From Puccinia triticina (taxonomy: Eukaryota; Basidiomycota; Pucciniomycetes; Pucciniales; Pucciniaceae), in assembly GCF_026914185.1 (NCBI RefSeq), contig NC_070562.1, positions 2,294,001 to 2,358,000 on the forward strand: a DNA stretch of 64,000 nt, written 5' to 3'. Of this stretch, positions 23,752 through 34,640 are shown piece after piece. Made by a program: the position numbers and the translations under genes. How positions within the stretch are numbered: position 1 is the stretch's first letter; each line of letters opens with the position of its first letter. The notes beneath the pieces are model-generated. The model made no database searches, was not told where the DNA came from, and was given only the letters and a program-made list of their open reading frames with translations.

Positions 23752-24385
23752 TTTGGCTTTTAGCCAAAGAAAAATGTGCATTTTTCTTTAGCTAAAAGCC
23801 AAAGGAGCGCTGGAGCTGGCCGGGCTGGCGGAGCTGAGTTCATAGGAACCTAGCCACAAAACCTGGGCAGCGCAACCAACGGCTGTTAGCCTAGTGGTTT
23901 TCAGTGCAGCTGCAAACCTCCTTACAGAAAGGTTGCTGGTTTGATTCCCACTGCCCCCATGCCCCATTTGGGAGTTAGGGGGCGGATTTTTGGGGGTTGG
24001 GGTTTAGGGGTTAGGACAGTTTTTTCTAAAAAAAAACTTGGCAAGGTGTATAGTACACTGTATCGGTATGTATTGGATATGTATTGGTATGTATTGAATA
24101 CATGTTGGTATGTATTTGTTAGTACACTGTACTGGTATGTATCAGATACGTATCAGATAAGTATTGGTATGTATTTGTATTGGATACAGCAATACATTGT
24201 ATTGGTATGTATTGGATACAGCAATACATTGTATTGGTATGTATCAGATACACCAATACAATGTATGCCAGCTCATCCAGCGCACCAGATCCAGCTCTAG
24301 CCAGAGCTGGCCCGGCCAGCTCCGCTGTCCTTTGGCTTTTAGCCAAAGAAAAATGCATTATTTTCTTCAGCTAATAGCCGAAGGA
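23752..24385. repeat. Composite inverted-repeat element with terminal hairpins
   Basis: Both ends carry a long hairpin built from TTTGGCTTTTAGCCAAAG and AAAAATG (23752-23806 and 24327-24385), followed inward by the inverted pair GGAGCTGGCCGGGC and GCCCGGCCAGCTCC. The centre (24055-24260) is an irregular tandem of GTATTGGTATGTATTGGATA. No coding capacity. It looks like a foldback transposon. Confidence 0.65.
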
Positions 24386-24449
24386 AAAAAGGGACAAAAA
24401 TCCACTCTGTAATAGGAGTGTGCCAAAGCGCACTCCGTAATAAGAGTCC

Positions 24450-24854
24450 TTGGAACTCCTTTTGCAGGATCTAACCATTTGGAGCAAGGGAAAATGGCGC
24501 AAGGGAGCAAACAAGGAGGATGAGCTGCAGATCTTCAAGCGGTTTTTTGCTACCACCTTGGATGCACTCTGGCGGCGCCCTCATGGAATCCTCCAGCTCC
24601 TCTCCACAATTTTCTCCAACTGTTTTGCTCAAATCTTTGATCCATTGGACCCTCTGAATCCCTCCGGTTCCGCATCAAGTCATCAGATGCCGGCAAACAT
24701 CCTTTGTCAGAAACTATTGGAAGATATTGCAGAACGGCTAATTTTCAGCAAGCTACCTGTGGATCAAGAGACTTCGGCCATTCCGGATATGGCAAAGGAT
24801 GAGCATGCCCTGTCTCAGATGTTCTGTTTCCCAGTCATTCTTGGTCCATATTGA
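24450..24854 (+). CDS. Hypothetical open frame (134 residues), possibly a gene fragment
   Basis: I do not recognise it. The predicted product is mixed in composition, with a hydrophobic segment GILQLLSTIFSNCFAQIFD, and no low complexity, unlike the chance frames nearby. It lies between two 28-bp minisatellite units and has no visible promoter or introns. It may be a fragment of a repeated gene carried along with the satellite. Confidence 0.3.
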   Translation: MELLLQDLTIWSKGKWRKGANKEDELQIFKRFFATTLDALWRRPHGILQLLSTIFSNCFAQIFDPLDPLNPSGSASSHQMPANILCQKLLEDIAERLIFSKLPVDQETSAIPDMAKDEHALSQMFCFPVILGPY

Positions 24855-24985
24855 TCACATCCTGACCCATTTGTTATAGGAGTGTGCCAAAGCACACTCC
24901 GTTAAGCAAGTAAAAACAATCAAATGGAAGAATGAGAAAGTGTTGCTGTTACTTTTGGCCTGCTGGAACGGGGCTGAACATTAAG

Positions 24986-25336
24986 GCACCAGGGGAGATA
25001 TGTTCCCAGTCCCCAGGGAGTGCCAGAGCTGAATTTGATGTGAGTTTTGGTTGGATGTGAGCCTGATGTGCATCAGTAACTCATCCCTAAATGAATTGAA
25101 GTGGATGCAGAAGTGAGTCAAAAGTCAGTCAGAATTGATTTGGGAGTCAACACAATTTTGTGTAGAATTCTTTTGTTTTCTAGGTACAACTAGAGGAAAA
25201 AATATGATGAAATGATATTTCACCCCAAGTCCAACTCATCAATTGCTCCTGTTTGATGATGTCAAAGGATAGGAAAGCAAAATTGCCATTCTTGAATGTA
25301 ATTCCTGTAAAAAAATGAGTTTCTTGTAATTCACAT
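24986..25336. other. Intergenic, no gene seen
   Basis: Contains a CACCAGGGGAGATATGTTCC / CCAGGGAGTGCC junction sequence (24985-25025) that recurs inverted at 26225-26262, next to the minisatellite. Otherwise unremarkable. Confidence 0.4.
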
Positions 25337-25338
25337 TA

Positions 25339-25537
25339 GGGGGGTTCACAATTGAATTTTATAAAACTTTGGAGGCCAATTTAAGGCCTCTATGAACATA
25401 ATTTTCCAATTTTGGCAAGATTTCCAGAAAAAGGTGTGACTGGTCAATCAGTGCAATTTATCAACTTTTTAAAAATATGTTCATAAACAGGTCAAAATGG
25501 ATCCTAAAGTTTTACAAATTTCAATTGTGAACCCCCC
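25339..25537. mobile_element. G6 MITE, intact copy
   Basis: 199 bp, ends GGGGGGTTCACAATTGAA and TTCAATTGTGAACCCCCC, TA on both sides (25337-25338, 25538-25539). Non-coding. Confidence 0.85.
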
Positions 25538-25539
25538 TA

Positions 25540-26268
25540 TTATATGCCCTCATGTACAAAATTAAAGTAAAAGTCAACTTGGTATTATTGGGTTTAGAAT
25601 TTTAGAATGTGGTAATGTTGCAGTAAAATTAGTGAAACCCATTTTCTTGGAAATGCTGTAATTAATTTGAATTTGGCTAAAAAAATGGTGATAAACTATT
25701 GCATTGGGGTGAAAGTCTGAGGTAAGTCAAGGTTGGATTGCAGTGCCACCCCAGTTTGGCCACATATCCTGGCCTCTTCACAAAAATGATTGTGTGATTT
25801 TTTGTTTTTTTTTGCTTCAAAATCCACATGTGCACATGCAAGTGAACTTTTTTGCACTTTGCTAATAGTCACCCTAATGTACGCGCGTACATTGAGGTGG
25901 AAATATCACAGGATGGGCCTTTCACAGCCACATGAAAAGTAAAAACTTTGTGTTGAGACACCAATTGTCCCCCTGATGTATGCGAGTACATGAGGGGGAC
26001 AATATGACATACTGCGCCTTTCACATCCCCATGAAAAGGACACACTGGTCATGGAGCCAAGAAAGGCCTATATTTTGGATGAGTTCTGGATTATTCCTTG
26101 GCAAGTTATGGTTTATTTCAGGATGATTTCCAACTGATTTCAAGCTGACTTCCAGTCTTGTTCATACCTATTCAATATTTCTTTACCAAAGGCCTCCAGC
26201 ACAGTTATGGAAAAAACTTACAGTAAGGCACTCCCTGGGGAGTGGGAACATATCTCCCCTGGTGAGGG
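25540..26268. other. Intergenic, no gene seen
   Basis: Two related segments (about 25855-25950 and 25955-26045) both contain TGTA(C/T)GCG(C/A)GTACAT followed by a CTTTCACA(G/T)CC(A/C)CATGAAAAG stretch, a diverged duplication. Nothing coding. Confidence 0.4.
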
Positions 26269-26622
26269 ATGCCAAAGCACACTCTGTAATAGGAGTGTGC
26301 CAAAGCACACTCTGTAATAGGAGTGTGCCAAAGCATACTCTGTAATAGGAGTGTGCCAAAGCACACTCTGTAATAGGAGTGTGCCAAAGCACACTCTGTG
26401 ATAGGAGTGTGCCAAAGCACACTCTGTAATAGGAGTGTGCCAAAGCACACTCTGTAATAGGAGTGTGCCAAAGCACACTCTGTAATAGGAGTGTGCCAAA
26501 GCACACTCTGTAATAGGAGTGTGCCAAAGCACACTCTGTAATAGGAGTGTGCCAAAGCACACTCTGTAATAGGAGTGTGCCAAAGCACACTCGGTCATAG
26601 GAGTTTGCCAAAGCACACTCAG
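26269..26622 (-). repeat. 28-bp palindromic minisatellite, block 2 (13 units)
   Basis: Exact 28-bp spacing between the first (26271) and last (26607) GCCAAAG. The units are almost identical, implying recent expansion. It reads open in all three minus-strand frames because 28 is not a multiple of three and the unit lacks stops. Those frames are artefacts. Confidence 0.9.
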
Positions 26623-27067
26623 ACCAACGCAGCTGGGACTGGTCACTCTGCGCACCATCAAGATCAGCTTCTTCCGCTGACTGTTGATTCTTTGGATCCA
26701 TGGCAAAGAAAGTAACTGTAAGTTGCTTGGTTCAGGCGAGGGAGGCAAAATTGGACCAGACAGGGGTGTTCGAGGTGGGTCAGGCAAGCCACCAAGCCAG
26801 CCATACAGGAAAAAAAAAACTATTTTTGGCTGCGCAAGGGGTAATGCATGCCTTCCAACGTGTTATCTGCGTTACAGCTTGATATTGCAGTTACTTTATC
26901 ACCCTCTGGTCCACAAAAGGAATTGAACTCCTTTACGCTACCCAGGTAGCATCAAAATGTCCCGTTACTACCAATGTAATGGGCACCCTCCCATAACGCA
27001 GGTAGTTACGTTACCCATAAACGTTGAATAACGTAGAGTAACATAACTACCCTTTGTTGATTACAGA

Positions 27068-27413
27068 GGGTGCTTTGGCACACTCCTATTACACTGTGTG
27101 TTTTGGCACACTCCTATAACGGAATGTGATTTGGCACACTCCTATAACAAAGTGTGCTTTGGCACACTCCTATTACAGAGTGTGCTTTGGAACACTCCTA
27201 TAACAGAGTGGGCTTTGGGACACTCCTATTGGCACTCCGTCATAGGAGTCTGCCAAAGCACACCCCATCATAGGAGTGTGCTGACGGAGTTGCTTTGACA
27301 CACTCCTATGACAGGGTGTGCTTTGGCACACTCCTATGACAGGGTGTGCTTTGGCACACTCCTATGACAGGGTGTGCTTTGGCACACTCCCATGACAGTG
27401 TGCTTTGGCACTA
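27068..27413 (+). repeat. 28-bp palindromic minisatellite, block 3
   Basis: About twelve units on the opposite strand to block 2, with an inverted pair of units in the middle (27228-27290). Sequence between arms varies (TATTACA, TATAACG, TATGACA). Confidence 0.85.
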
Positions 27414-27615
27414 GAGATGGCAATTGGTACCCGGGTACCCGCCGCATGTCCGGGTACCACCTGCTTTTTTGGACCAAAACAGATACCCGTACCTGTACTG
27501 GGCACCGTGGCGGCGGTACCCGGGTATTTTTGGCGGGTACCGGCGGTACCCGCCAAGTTATTTTTTGTAGAGACACCAGGGGGGAATCTGTGGCACTCTC
27601 CAGGGAGTGCCAAAC
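27414..27615. repeat. GGTACCCGGGTACC-rich element fragment
   Basis: Begins TAGAGATGGCAATTGGTACC directly after a 28-bp unit and contains many overlapping GGTACC and GGGTACCCG palindromes. A related fragment with the complementary end (CCCGTTTTCCATCTCTA) borders the largest 28-bp block at 31160-31312. Followed by the CCAGGGAGTGCC junction motif. Confidence 0.65.
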
Positions 27616-28469
27616 CGTATGTTTCTTGAGCAACCCAGACTGATTTCAACTGCTGGAGCATGTGCAACTTAAGCTTGAACCCACATGGATGTGATTCTCA
27701 ACTAAAGCTAATCTGATGATCTGTGACTGAATATGCGGGAAAAACAGATTGTCACCTTTGCTAATTCAAGAATCCAGTGCAAATCAACTTGAATTTTATT
27801 CAAAGTCTTAGTAGGCTCTGGGCTTGTGTCATGGGCTACTGTCACAAATTGCGGATACTAGATAGGACAACCATGATTCTTCTGCCAAATCCCGTGAGGT
27901 AGGATCCCAAAGTATAGCCAGATAAGTCCTGCAGTAGACTGAAATTTGGACCAGTGCATATATTGGAATTTTAGGGGGGTTGAATTGAACCTCACAGAGC
28001 CCAATGTTTAATGGCATCTCAAGACCTCCTGCGTGGTTGGGGTAGGCCCAATGGTGAATTCTGCCTGGAGCCAGGTTGATCTGTGAAGTATGATGGTGGA
28101 GGCTTGTGGCTGTGGGCCCTGGAGTATGGACATGTTATATTCTCACTTGAGTCCTTGCTCTCTCACCAGTCCCTTTGCGCCATGATCAAACAGGTGCAAA
28201 TCTGGTACCAACTGCTCATACATAGTCCAGGTTAGCCAGGGGCTTGGAGCACACTGTGCTCAGTCCGCTTGTCACTGGGGAGGAGTGCTGAAGTAACACA
28301 GCCTGCAAGGGCTGTTAAGGGGCATCATTTCCCTGTCACTTCTGTGACATGTCTCCCCTGATGTTTGGCCGAACATTAGGGTGGACAAAATGGTCTGTTG
28401 CAAACTGGCGTACACCCTGATGCTCGGCCAAACATCAGGGGAGACATGAACTTGTAATAATCACACCTG
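27616..28469. other. Intergenic, no gene seen
   Basis: Contains one inverted pair, CCCTGATGTTTGGCC (28357) and GGCCAAACATCAGGG (28424), a 15-bp stem with a short spacer. No gene. Confidence 0.4.
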
Positions 28470-29690
28470 GTCATTGAGGGGAATAAAAAATCTCAATGAC
28501 CAGCTGTAACGATAATAAGAAGGCCAGTACAGGTGCTAGTTATCAAGAGCGTAGCTCCTCTCAATGACCAGTACTGGTGCTGGTCCTCGAGCGGAGTGGC
28601 AGCTCCTCTTGATGACGGGCTGGTACCGTTCATCAAGGTGAGTTAGAACTCATCCCAATGAGCGGTAAAGTGGGTCATTGAGAGGAGGTGTTACTCCCCT
28701 CAATCACTAGCACAGCTGGCCATTGAGAGGAGCTGCCACTCTGCTCAATGACCAGAACAAACCGGTCATCAAGAGGAGCTGTCACTCTGCTCGAAGACCG
28801 GGACCAATTGGTCATCAAGAAGATGTGCAACTCCCCGATGACCAGTACTTGATTTCATTGAAGGGAGTTACAAGTCCTCTTGATGACCGGTCATCCGGAA
28901 GAGTTGTAACTCCCCTAAATCAACTCCTGTACTGGTCATTGAAGGGAGTAGCAACTCCTCTTGATTAACAATTGTACTGGTCATTGGGATGAGTTGTAAC
29001 TCCCCTCAATGACCGGCACAGTAGGTCATTGAGAGGATGTAAAAATCCTCCTGTTGACTGATCTGTACTGGTCATTGGGAGTAGTTGTTACTCCCCTCAA
29101 TGACCAGCACAGACTGGTTGCCAAGAAGGTTTAAAGCTTGCCTCAATGACCGGTCTGTCCAGTCATTAAGAGGAGCTGCAAGACTTACAAGGGCCAGTCG
29201 AGACCGGTCATCAAGAGGAGGTGTAACTCCCCTCAATGACCGGTACAGATGGACATCGAAGGAAGTCACCACTCCTTGATGACCAGCTAGGAGGTGTAAC
29301 TTCCCCTTGATAGGTCATTACTGGTCATCAAGGGGAGTTAAATTACCCCTGATGACCTTCCCCTTGATGGCCGGTCATACTGGTCACCAAGGGGAGTTAC
29401 ATTAACCCTGATGGATGACAGGTACAAACCAGTCATCAGGAGGAGTTGTCACTCAAAGTCTCCCCTCAATGACCACCTGTACCGGTCATCAAGGGGAGTT
29501 AAAACTCCTCCCAAAGACTGGTACAGACCAGTCATCAGGACGAGTTTTTACTCCCCTCAATGAAACACTGTACCAGTCATCAAGGGTAGTTACAACTTCA
29601 GCAGGTACTAACAGGTCTTCCAGAGGAGTTTTTACTCTCCTCAAAAAACCGGGATAAAAGAATCATTGACAGGAGCTGTACTTCCCAATA
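28470..29690. repeat. Palindromic minisatellite of the ACCGGTCAT family, long block
   Basis: About 20 diverged units, 50-65 bp each. Every unit pairs ACTCCCCTCAATGACC with a GGTCATCAAGGGGAGT arm around a variable centre. Same family as 21080-21360. Unit identity is low, so this block is older than the 28-bp blocks. Confidence 0.8.
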
Positions 29691-30185
29691 GGCTGGTTCC
29701 TGTGCCTCAAACTAAACATAGACTACGCAGCAAAAGTGTTGGACAAAGCCAACCCTGCCAGAAAAAAGAAGATAAGAGACTATTGTGACTTGCAGATAAA
29801 ACTGTATATACATTTCTTCTCAGAATGGCTTGGATGAGTGATCACCAGTTGGCTTAAAAACACAACATACCCATTTGAACATAATTATCACAGATGCTCT
29901 TGGTTGACATAAAAAACTCAATGCTTTTGGAGAGGGAATTGAAACTCATTCCTTGTCATGCTCTGCCAAATCACAATATGAAAGATAGTGAAATATAGAC
30001 TTATGAGTAACATAGACTACAGTTGAACAACAATTCATGAGGAGTGAATTGTGAGTTCAAACTATTCAACATTTCAAATCATCATACTAACATGAAATAG
30101 TTTCTAATGAGTTATAAAAACAATCAAACAAAAGTTCCACACTGACATTGAAATGAATTCAGACCATTTGACTGATAAAGTTACA
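29691..30185. other. AT-rich intergenic segment, no gene seen
   Basis: Separates two satellite blocks. No domain or element end was recognised. Confidence 0.4.
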
Positions 30186-31090
30186 GCCTGGAACTCCCTG
30201 GAGAGTGCCACAGATTCCCCCCTGGTGAGAGGAATCCCTCTTGGGCCTTGGCAAGCTGGTATCCGTATACCTGCCGCTGAGAGGGGATTCATCTTGGTGA
30301 GCAAGTATACATACCAGCTCGCCAAGAGAGATTCCTCTTGGCAAGCACTGGTTTACACAACACCAGTTCACCAATAGGGATTCCTCTTGGAAAGCACTGG
30401 TATACACCCACCAGCTTGCCAAGAGGGATTCCTCTTGGCAAGCAGGTATGTTGCAATAGACTAGAGGAGAAAACCAAAGTTCACCGTTGACAGAAGAGTG
30501 ACACTTTGGGAGTGAGATATATGTTCTGATTCACTAGAGAAGGAAACACCAGACACAATCTTGCAGAGAATATATACAAGATTTGTTTGTGTTATGGTTG
30601 AAGCATACTACACAAGATATATAAGCATACTATATCTCAACAAGGTATACATATACCAGCTTGCCGGTACCCAAGAGGGATCCCTCTTGGTGAGCAGGTA
30701 CATTCACTAGCTTGCCCAGAGGGATTCCACTTGGGGGCCGCGAGCTGGTATATGTATACCTGCTTGCCAAGAGGGATCCCTCTTGGGCACCGGCGAGCTG
30801 GTATATGTATACCTTCTTGCCAAGAGGAATCCCTCTCAGCAAGCTGGTGTGTGTATACCTGCTCGCCAAGAGGGATTCCTCCTGGCAAGCTGGTGTGTGA
30901 ATACCTGCTTGCCGAGAGGCTGCTCGCCAAGAGGCTGCTTGCCGAGAGGAATCCCTCTCGGCGAGCTGGTGTGTGCATACCAGTGTTCCCTCTTGGCAAG
31001 CAAGTGTACATGTATTTACCAACTTGCCAAGAGGCTGGGCTGATATACATGCGCCAGCTCTCTGAGAGGGATCTCTCTTGGCCAGCTGGT
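30186..31090. repeat. Palindromic minisatellite with TTGCCAAGAGGGAT units
   Basis: Two blocks (30230-30450 and 30650-31090) of units built from CTTGCCAAGAGGGATTCC and its complement, spaced by CAGGTATACATACCAGC-type linkers that are also palindromic. It begins with a segment (30188-30232) that is the complement of 27572-27616, the CCAGGGAGTGCC junction motif. Confidence 0.8.
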
Positions 31091-31159
31091 GGAGCCGCAG
31101 CCGGGGATATCACACAGGACAGGGGGGCAGGGACATCCACAGCGGGAAAAAGGTAGCAT

Positions 31160-31312
31160 TATTGGCGGGTATCAAACGGCAGTACCCGGGTAGCTGCCTA
31201 AAAATTGCACAAAAATGGACACCTGTACTCGTACTTGGCACCCGCGGCGGCGGTACCTGCCCCCCTGATGAGTACCCGCCGGCGGGTGCCGGGTACCCGT
31301 TTTCCATCTCTA
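31160..31312. repeat. GGTACC-rich element fragment bordering the main satellite block
   Basis: Palindromic GTACCCGGGTA and CGGCGGTACC motifs, ending CGGGTACCCGTTTTCC directly before the first 28-bp unit. Related to 27414-27560. Confidence 0.65.
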
Positions 31313-32124
31313 TTTGGCACACTCCTATAACAGAGTGTGCTTTGGCACACTCCTATAACGGAGTGTGCTTTGGCACACTCCTATAACGGAGTGTGCTTTG
31401 GCACACTCCTATGACAGGATGTGCTTTGGCACACTCCTATGACAGGGTGTGCTTTGGCACACTCCTATGACAGGGTGTGCTTTGGCACACTCCTATGACA
31501 GGGTGTGCTTTGGCACACTCCTATGACAGGGTGTGCTTTGGCACACTCCTATGACAGGGTGTGCTTTGGCACACTCCTATGACAGGGTGTGCTTTGGCAC
31601 ACTCCTATGACAGGGTGTGCTTTGGCACACTCCTATGACAGGGTGTGCTTTGGCACACTCCTATGACAGGGTGTGCTTTGGCACACTCCTATGACAGGGT
31701 GTGCTTTGGCACACTCCTATGACAGGGTGTGCTTTGGCACACTCCTATGACAGGGTGTGCTTTGGCACACTCCTATGACAGGGTGTGCTTTGGCACACTC
31801 CTATGACAGGGTGTGCTTTGGCACACTCCTATGACAGGGTGTGCTTTGGCACACTCCTATGACAGGGTGTGCTTTGGCACACTCCTATGACAGGGTGTGC
31901 TTTGGCACACTCCTATGACAGGGTGTGCTTTGGCACACTCCTATGACAGGGTGTGCTTTGGCACACTCCTATGACAGGGTGTGCTTTGGCACACTCCTAT
32001 GACAGGGTGTGCTTTGGCACACTCCTAAGACAGGGTGGGCTTTGGCACACTCCTAAGACAGGGTGTGCTTTGGCCCACTCCTATGACAGGGTGTGCTTTG
32101 GCACACTCCTATGACACGGTGTGA
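31313..32124 (+). repeat. 28-bp palindromic minisatellite, main block (29 units)
   Basis: TTTGGCACACTCCTATGACA plus GGGTGTGC, repeated every 28 bp from 31313 to the unit starting at 32097 (784 bp, exactly 28 periods). Most units are identical, so the array is young or homogenised. Collapse in a short-read assembly would be likely. Confidence 0.93.
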
Positions 32125-32194
32125 CCGGATTTGCTGAACAATGAGGAAACCTGGCCAAGCAGTTGGGCCTGCTCCAGTGGACTCATGAGGATGG

Positions 32195-32212
32195 TTAGGG
32201 TTAGGGTTAGGG
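32195..32212 (+). repeat. Short interstitial telomere-like tract
   Basis: Three perfect TTAGGG units, 70 bp beyond the end of the largest satellite block. TTAGGG is the usual filamentous-fungal telomere repeat. Three units can occur by chance. Confidence 0.55.
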
Positions 32213-32960
32213 TTGCCTTCCTTTGCATGATTTGTTCAATTTTCAATACTCCTTCCGCCTGATCAATTCTCATACAGATGCCCATGCTATTTTTGCAAGC
32301 CTTTATCCACCTGTTGATATATTTGAGAAGTACACTGAGGGAGTGGTTCCAGTGCTCAACTGTGAATCCATCCCCTCATGAGAAAGCTTTCTGTACAAAC
32401 TATGCGTGTAGTAAGAACATATAACTGTTCCTTGCTGTGATGTGTTTTGTTTCTACAGCAGGCAAATCCTTTGTCTTTTGCAGTGAGAGTGAAAATAACA
32501 ACAGACGCAGCACACAATTAGGAGAGGACGGCTTGAGAAGCCAATCAGGCAATCAAATGTATCAATGTATCCGGGTGATGGAGCACGCCTGGTCAACATC
32601 TATTTAGGTCAACAAAGTCGCAATTGATGAATGGAAGGGGGCAGCCAAATACATTCATCCTGTTTTCCAAAGGGAAAATCAAGGTCAGTAGGGCCCCCGC
32701 ATCCGTGGTCCGCCAGAGAATTAAGTTCAACTTGTAAAACAAGCACATGATTGTGATTGTTCATGTCGTTCATACACTACGCAAATAATTACTCTGTTGC
32801 AAGAAATGGATTCCTTGCTGAGGAATGAATATGGTACTCAACAGACAAAATACACGAGAAACACAAATAAGATAATGATGTGAGGAAAAAATCAGGATTC
32901 TGAAGAGCTGATGCAATGGAGACGGCAATGGTCTATGTGACGGTCAAGACATTACTTGAG
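32213..32960. other. Intergenic, downstream of lipoyl synthase
   Basis: No gene supported. The right part presumably holds the 3' untranslated region of the minus-strand gene. Confidence 0.4.
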
Positions 32961-34439
32961 TTACTCTTTCTTCAAGAGGCGTTTGCCCAGCGAGCTTTTG
33001 AGCAATTCATTCGCTTTGAAGCTGCTCCTGACGAGCGGTCCGCTAGCGACGTACAGGAAACCCATCTGTTCGGCCACCGTCTTCCAGTACTCGAACTTGG
33101 CGGGGGTGATGTAGCTGTCGACCTTCATGTGTCGCTTGGTTGGGCGCATGTATTGGCCAAAGGTCACCACGTCAACCGAGTTCTTCCTCAGCTCTAATCA
33201 GCTCAAGTGCAGGGAATGAGTTTCGTTTGATCATCTTGTTATGAGCCCGGGAATAGTGGATGATGACACAAACCTTTGAGGGTCATGACCACCTCGTCAT
33301 CCTCCTCCCCAACACCCAGCATCAAGCTAGTCTTTGTGATCAAACCTGCCGGCCCAGTCTCTTTCGCCCATCTTAGAGTATCCAGGGATTGGTGGAAGTG
33401 TGCGCGCCGGTCACGGACAGAGGGCGTGAGCCTTTCAACGGTTTCCATGTTATGAGCGAAGACGTCCAGGCCTGAGTTGGCCACGCATGAGGTCGAGGCT
33501 CGTTGGTTGGGCCCGGCAAAATCGGGCGTCAATGCTTCGAGTAAGATGTGAGGCGCTCTAAGATTAATTGTTTAGTGTTGGGTTAATCTATGCTAGCAGG
33601 GACTTTGATGATAAGATATACGTACTTCGCCTTGACTTGCTGTATCGTTTTTGCGATGTGAGAGGCACCCCCATCCGGCAAATCTACAAAGATAGCAATC
33701 TTCACATCCAGATTTACATGCATTTAGAAGGAAGAGGGGAATAAAAAACTTACCATCTCTATCAACACTTGTCATGACGATATATCCCACTCCCCACTTG
33801 CTTATGGCTTCTGCCGTACGTTCGGGTTCATTGGGATCGAGTGGAGGAGGGCGATTAGAAGTTTTGATTGCGCAGAACCTACAAGCTCTTGTACAGGTGT
33901 CGCCCATGAGCTAAAAAGAAAAAATATGTTAGCCTAGATGTATCAGTTCTTTGCTTCAGAATGAGCTAACCATGATTGTAGCCGTTGCTTCTCCCTTATC
34001 ACCACCCCAACATTGGCCGATGTTCGGACATCGAGCCTCCTCGCAAACGGTGTGCAGGCCGAGTCCGCGGAGGTCTTTCTTGATAGAGTTGAACGAGGCA
34101 GAGGTAGGTATATCGGTCTTCAAGAATCTTGGAAGCCGTTTAGTCGGCGTGAGTGAGCCGAGCAGGTCTGAGGACTGGACGGTAATGTCCTGGGTTCCGG
34201 CGGCCACGAAGTCCTGGAAGGTCAGGCCATCGTTCTTGATCGCCTCTCGGATCGAATTTAACGATGAGGACGATTCCGAAGAGGCGAATCGACTGCTGAG
34301 GTTCAAATGTTGAGGAACTAGCGAGACCTAATGAGGGTTTTTTTGTCTGGACATCAGTCCACTGGTTTTATCTTGGGTGACGTCCTGCGAGCGTGAGAGT
34401 ATGACTGACCCTCTTGAGTAACTGTCTTGAGCTCGACAT
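32961..34439 (-). CDS. LIP5: Lipoyl synthase, mitochondrial
   Basis: Radical SAM enzyme that inserts two sulphurs into octanoyl chains on mitochondrial lipoyl-dependent proteins. Six exons: 34439-34410, 34327-33971, 33910-33754, 33683-33626, 33557-33274, 33193-32961. All introns are GT-AG and the frame closes exactly, giving 372 residues, the same as the human enzyme. The N-terminus ([12 protein letters not shown]) is a basic, Ser-rich targeting peptide. The auxiliary-cluster motif is [13 protein letters not shown] and the radical SAM motif is CTRACRFC. Further family blocks are [53 protein letters not shown] and [12 protein letters not shown] with the conserved C-terminal Ser. The start was chosen because it gives the presequence and keeps frame. 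No lesion seen. A 103-bp MITE lies 90 bp upstream. Confidence 0.93.
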
Positions 34440-34528
34440 GCCGTGATGAACGAGTGAGTTTCCGTTGGATAATCGGAGACGATGATAGGCCGAACAGGCC
34501 GAACGTATCCAAGCCCTCGTCCCCGAAG

Positions 34529-34631
34529 CTAACTTGCCTAATTCCCTCCTCGGGGGAGCGAAGCGACCTCCGATTCGGAGGGTCCCTGCGGGACGGCGTC
34601 CCCCACAAAGAGAGGGACTTAGTTAACTTAG
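34529..34631. mobile_element. Mutator-like MITE in the LIP5 upstream region
   Basis: 103 bp, flanked by the perfect 9-bp repeat TCCCCGAAG (34520-34528, 34632-34640). Ends CTAACTTGCCTAATTCCCTC and GAGGGACTTAGTTAACTTAG. It lies 90-192 bp upstream of the LIP5 start codon. Confidence 0.9.
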
Positions 34632-34640
34632 TCCCCGAAG

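Noticed and set aside
26269..26622. CRISPR-like array of regular repeats
   Set aside because: The 28-bp units are contiguous, with only a few variable bases and no unique spacers, and the context is a eukaryotic intron-bearing genome.
26183..26787. Long minus-strand frames of 127-189 codons with repeating CALAHSYYRVCFGTLL-type peptides
   Set aside because: They are the 28-bp minisatellite read in three frames. The unit has no stops and its length is not a multiple of three, so all frames stay open. No promoter or unique sequence.
30630..31156. Overlapping frames of 130-167 codons rich in RGIPLG and ASW
   Set aside because: Translation of the TTGCCAAGAGG palindromic satellite on both strands; not genes.
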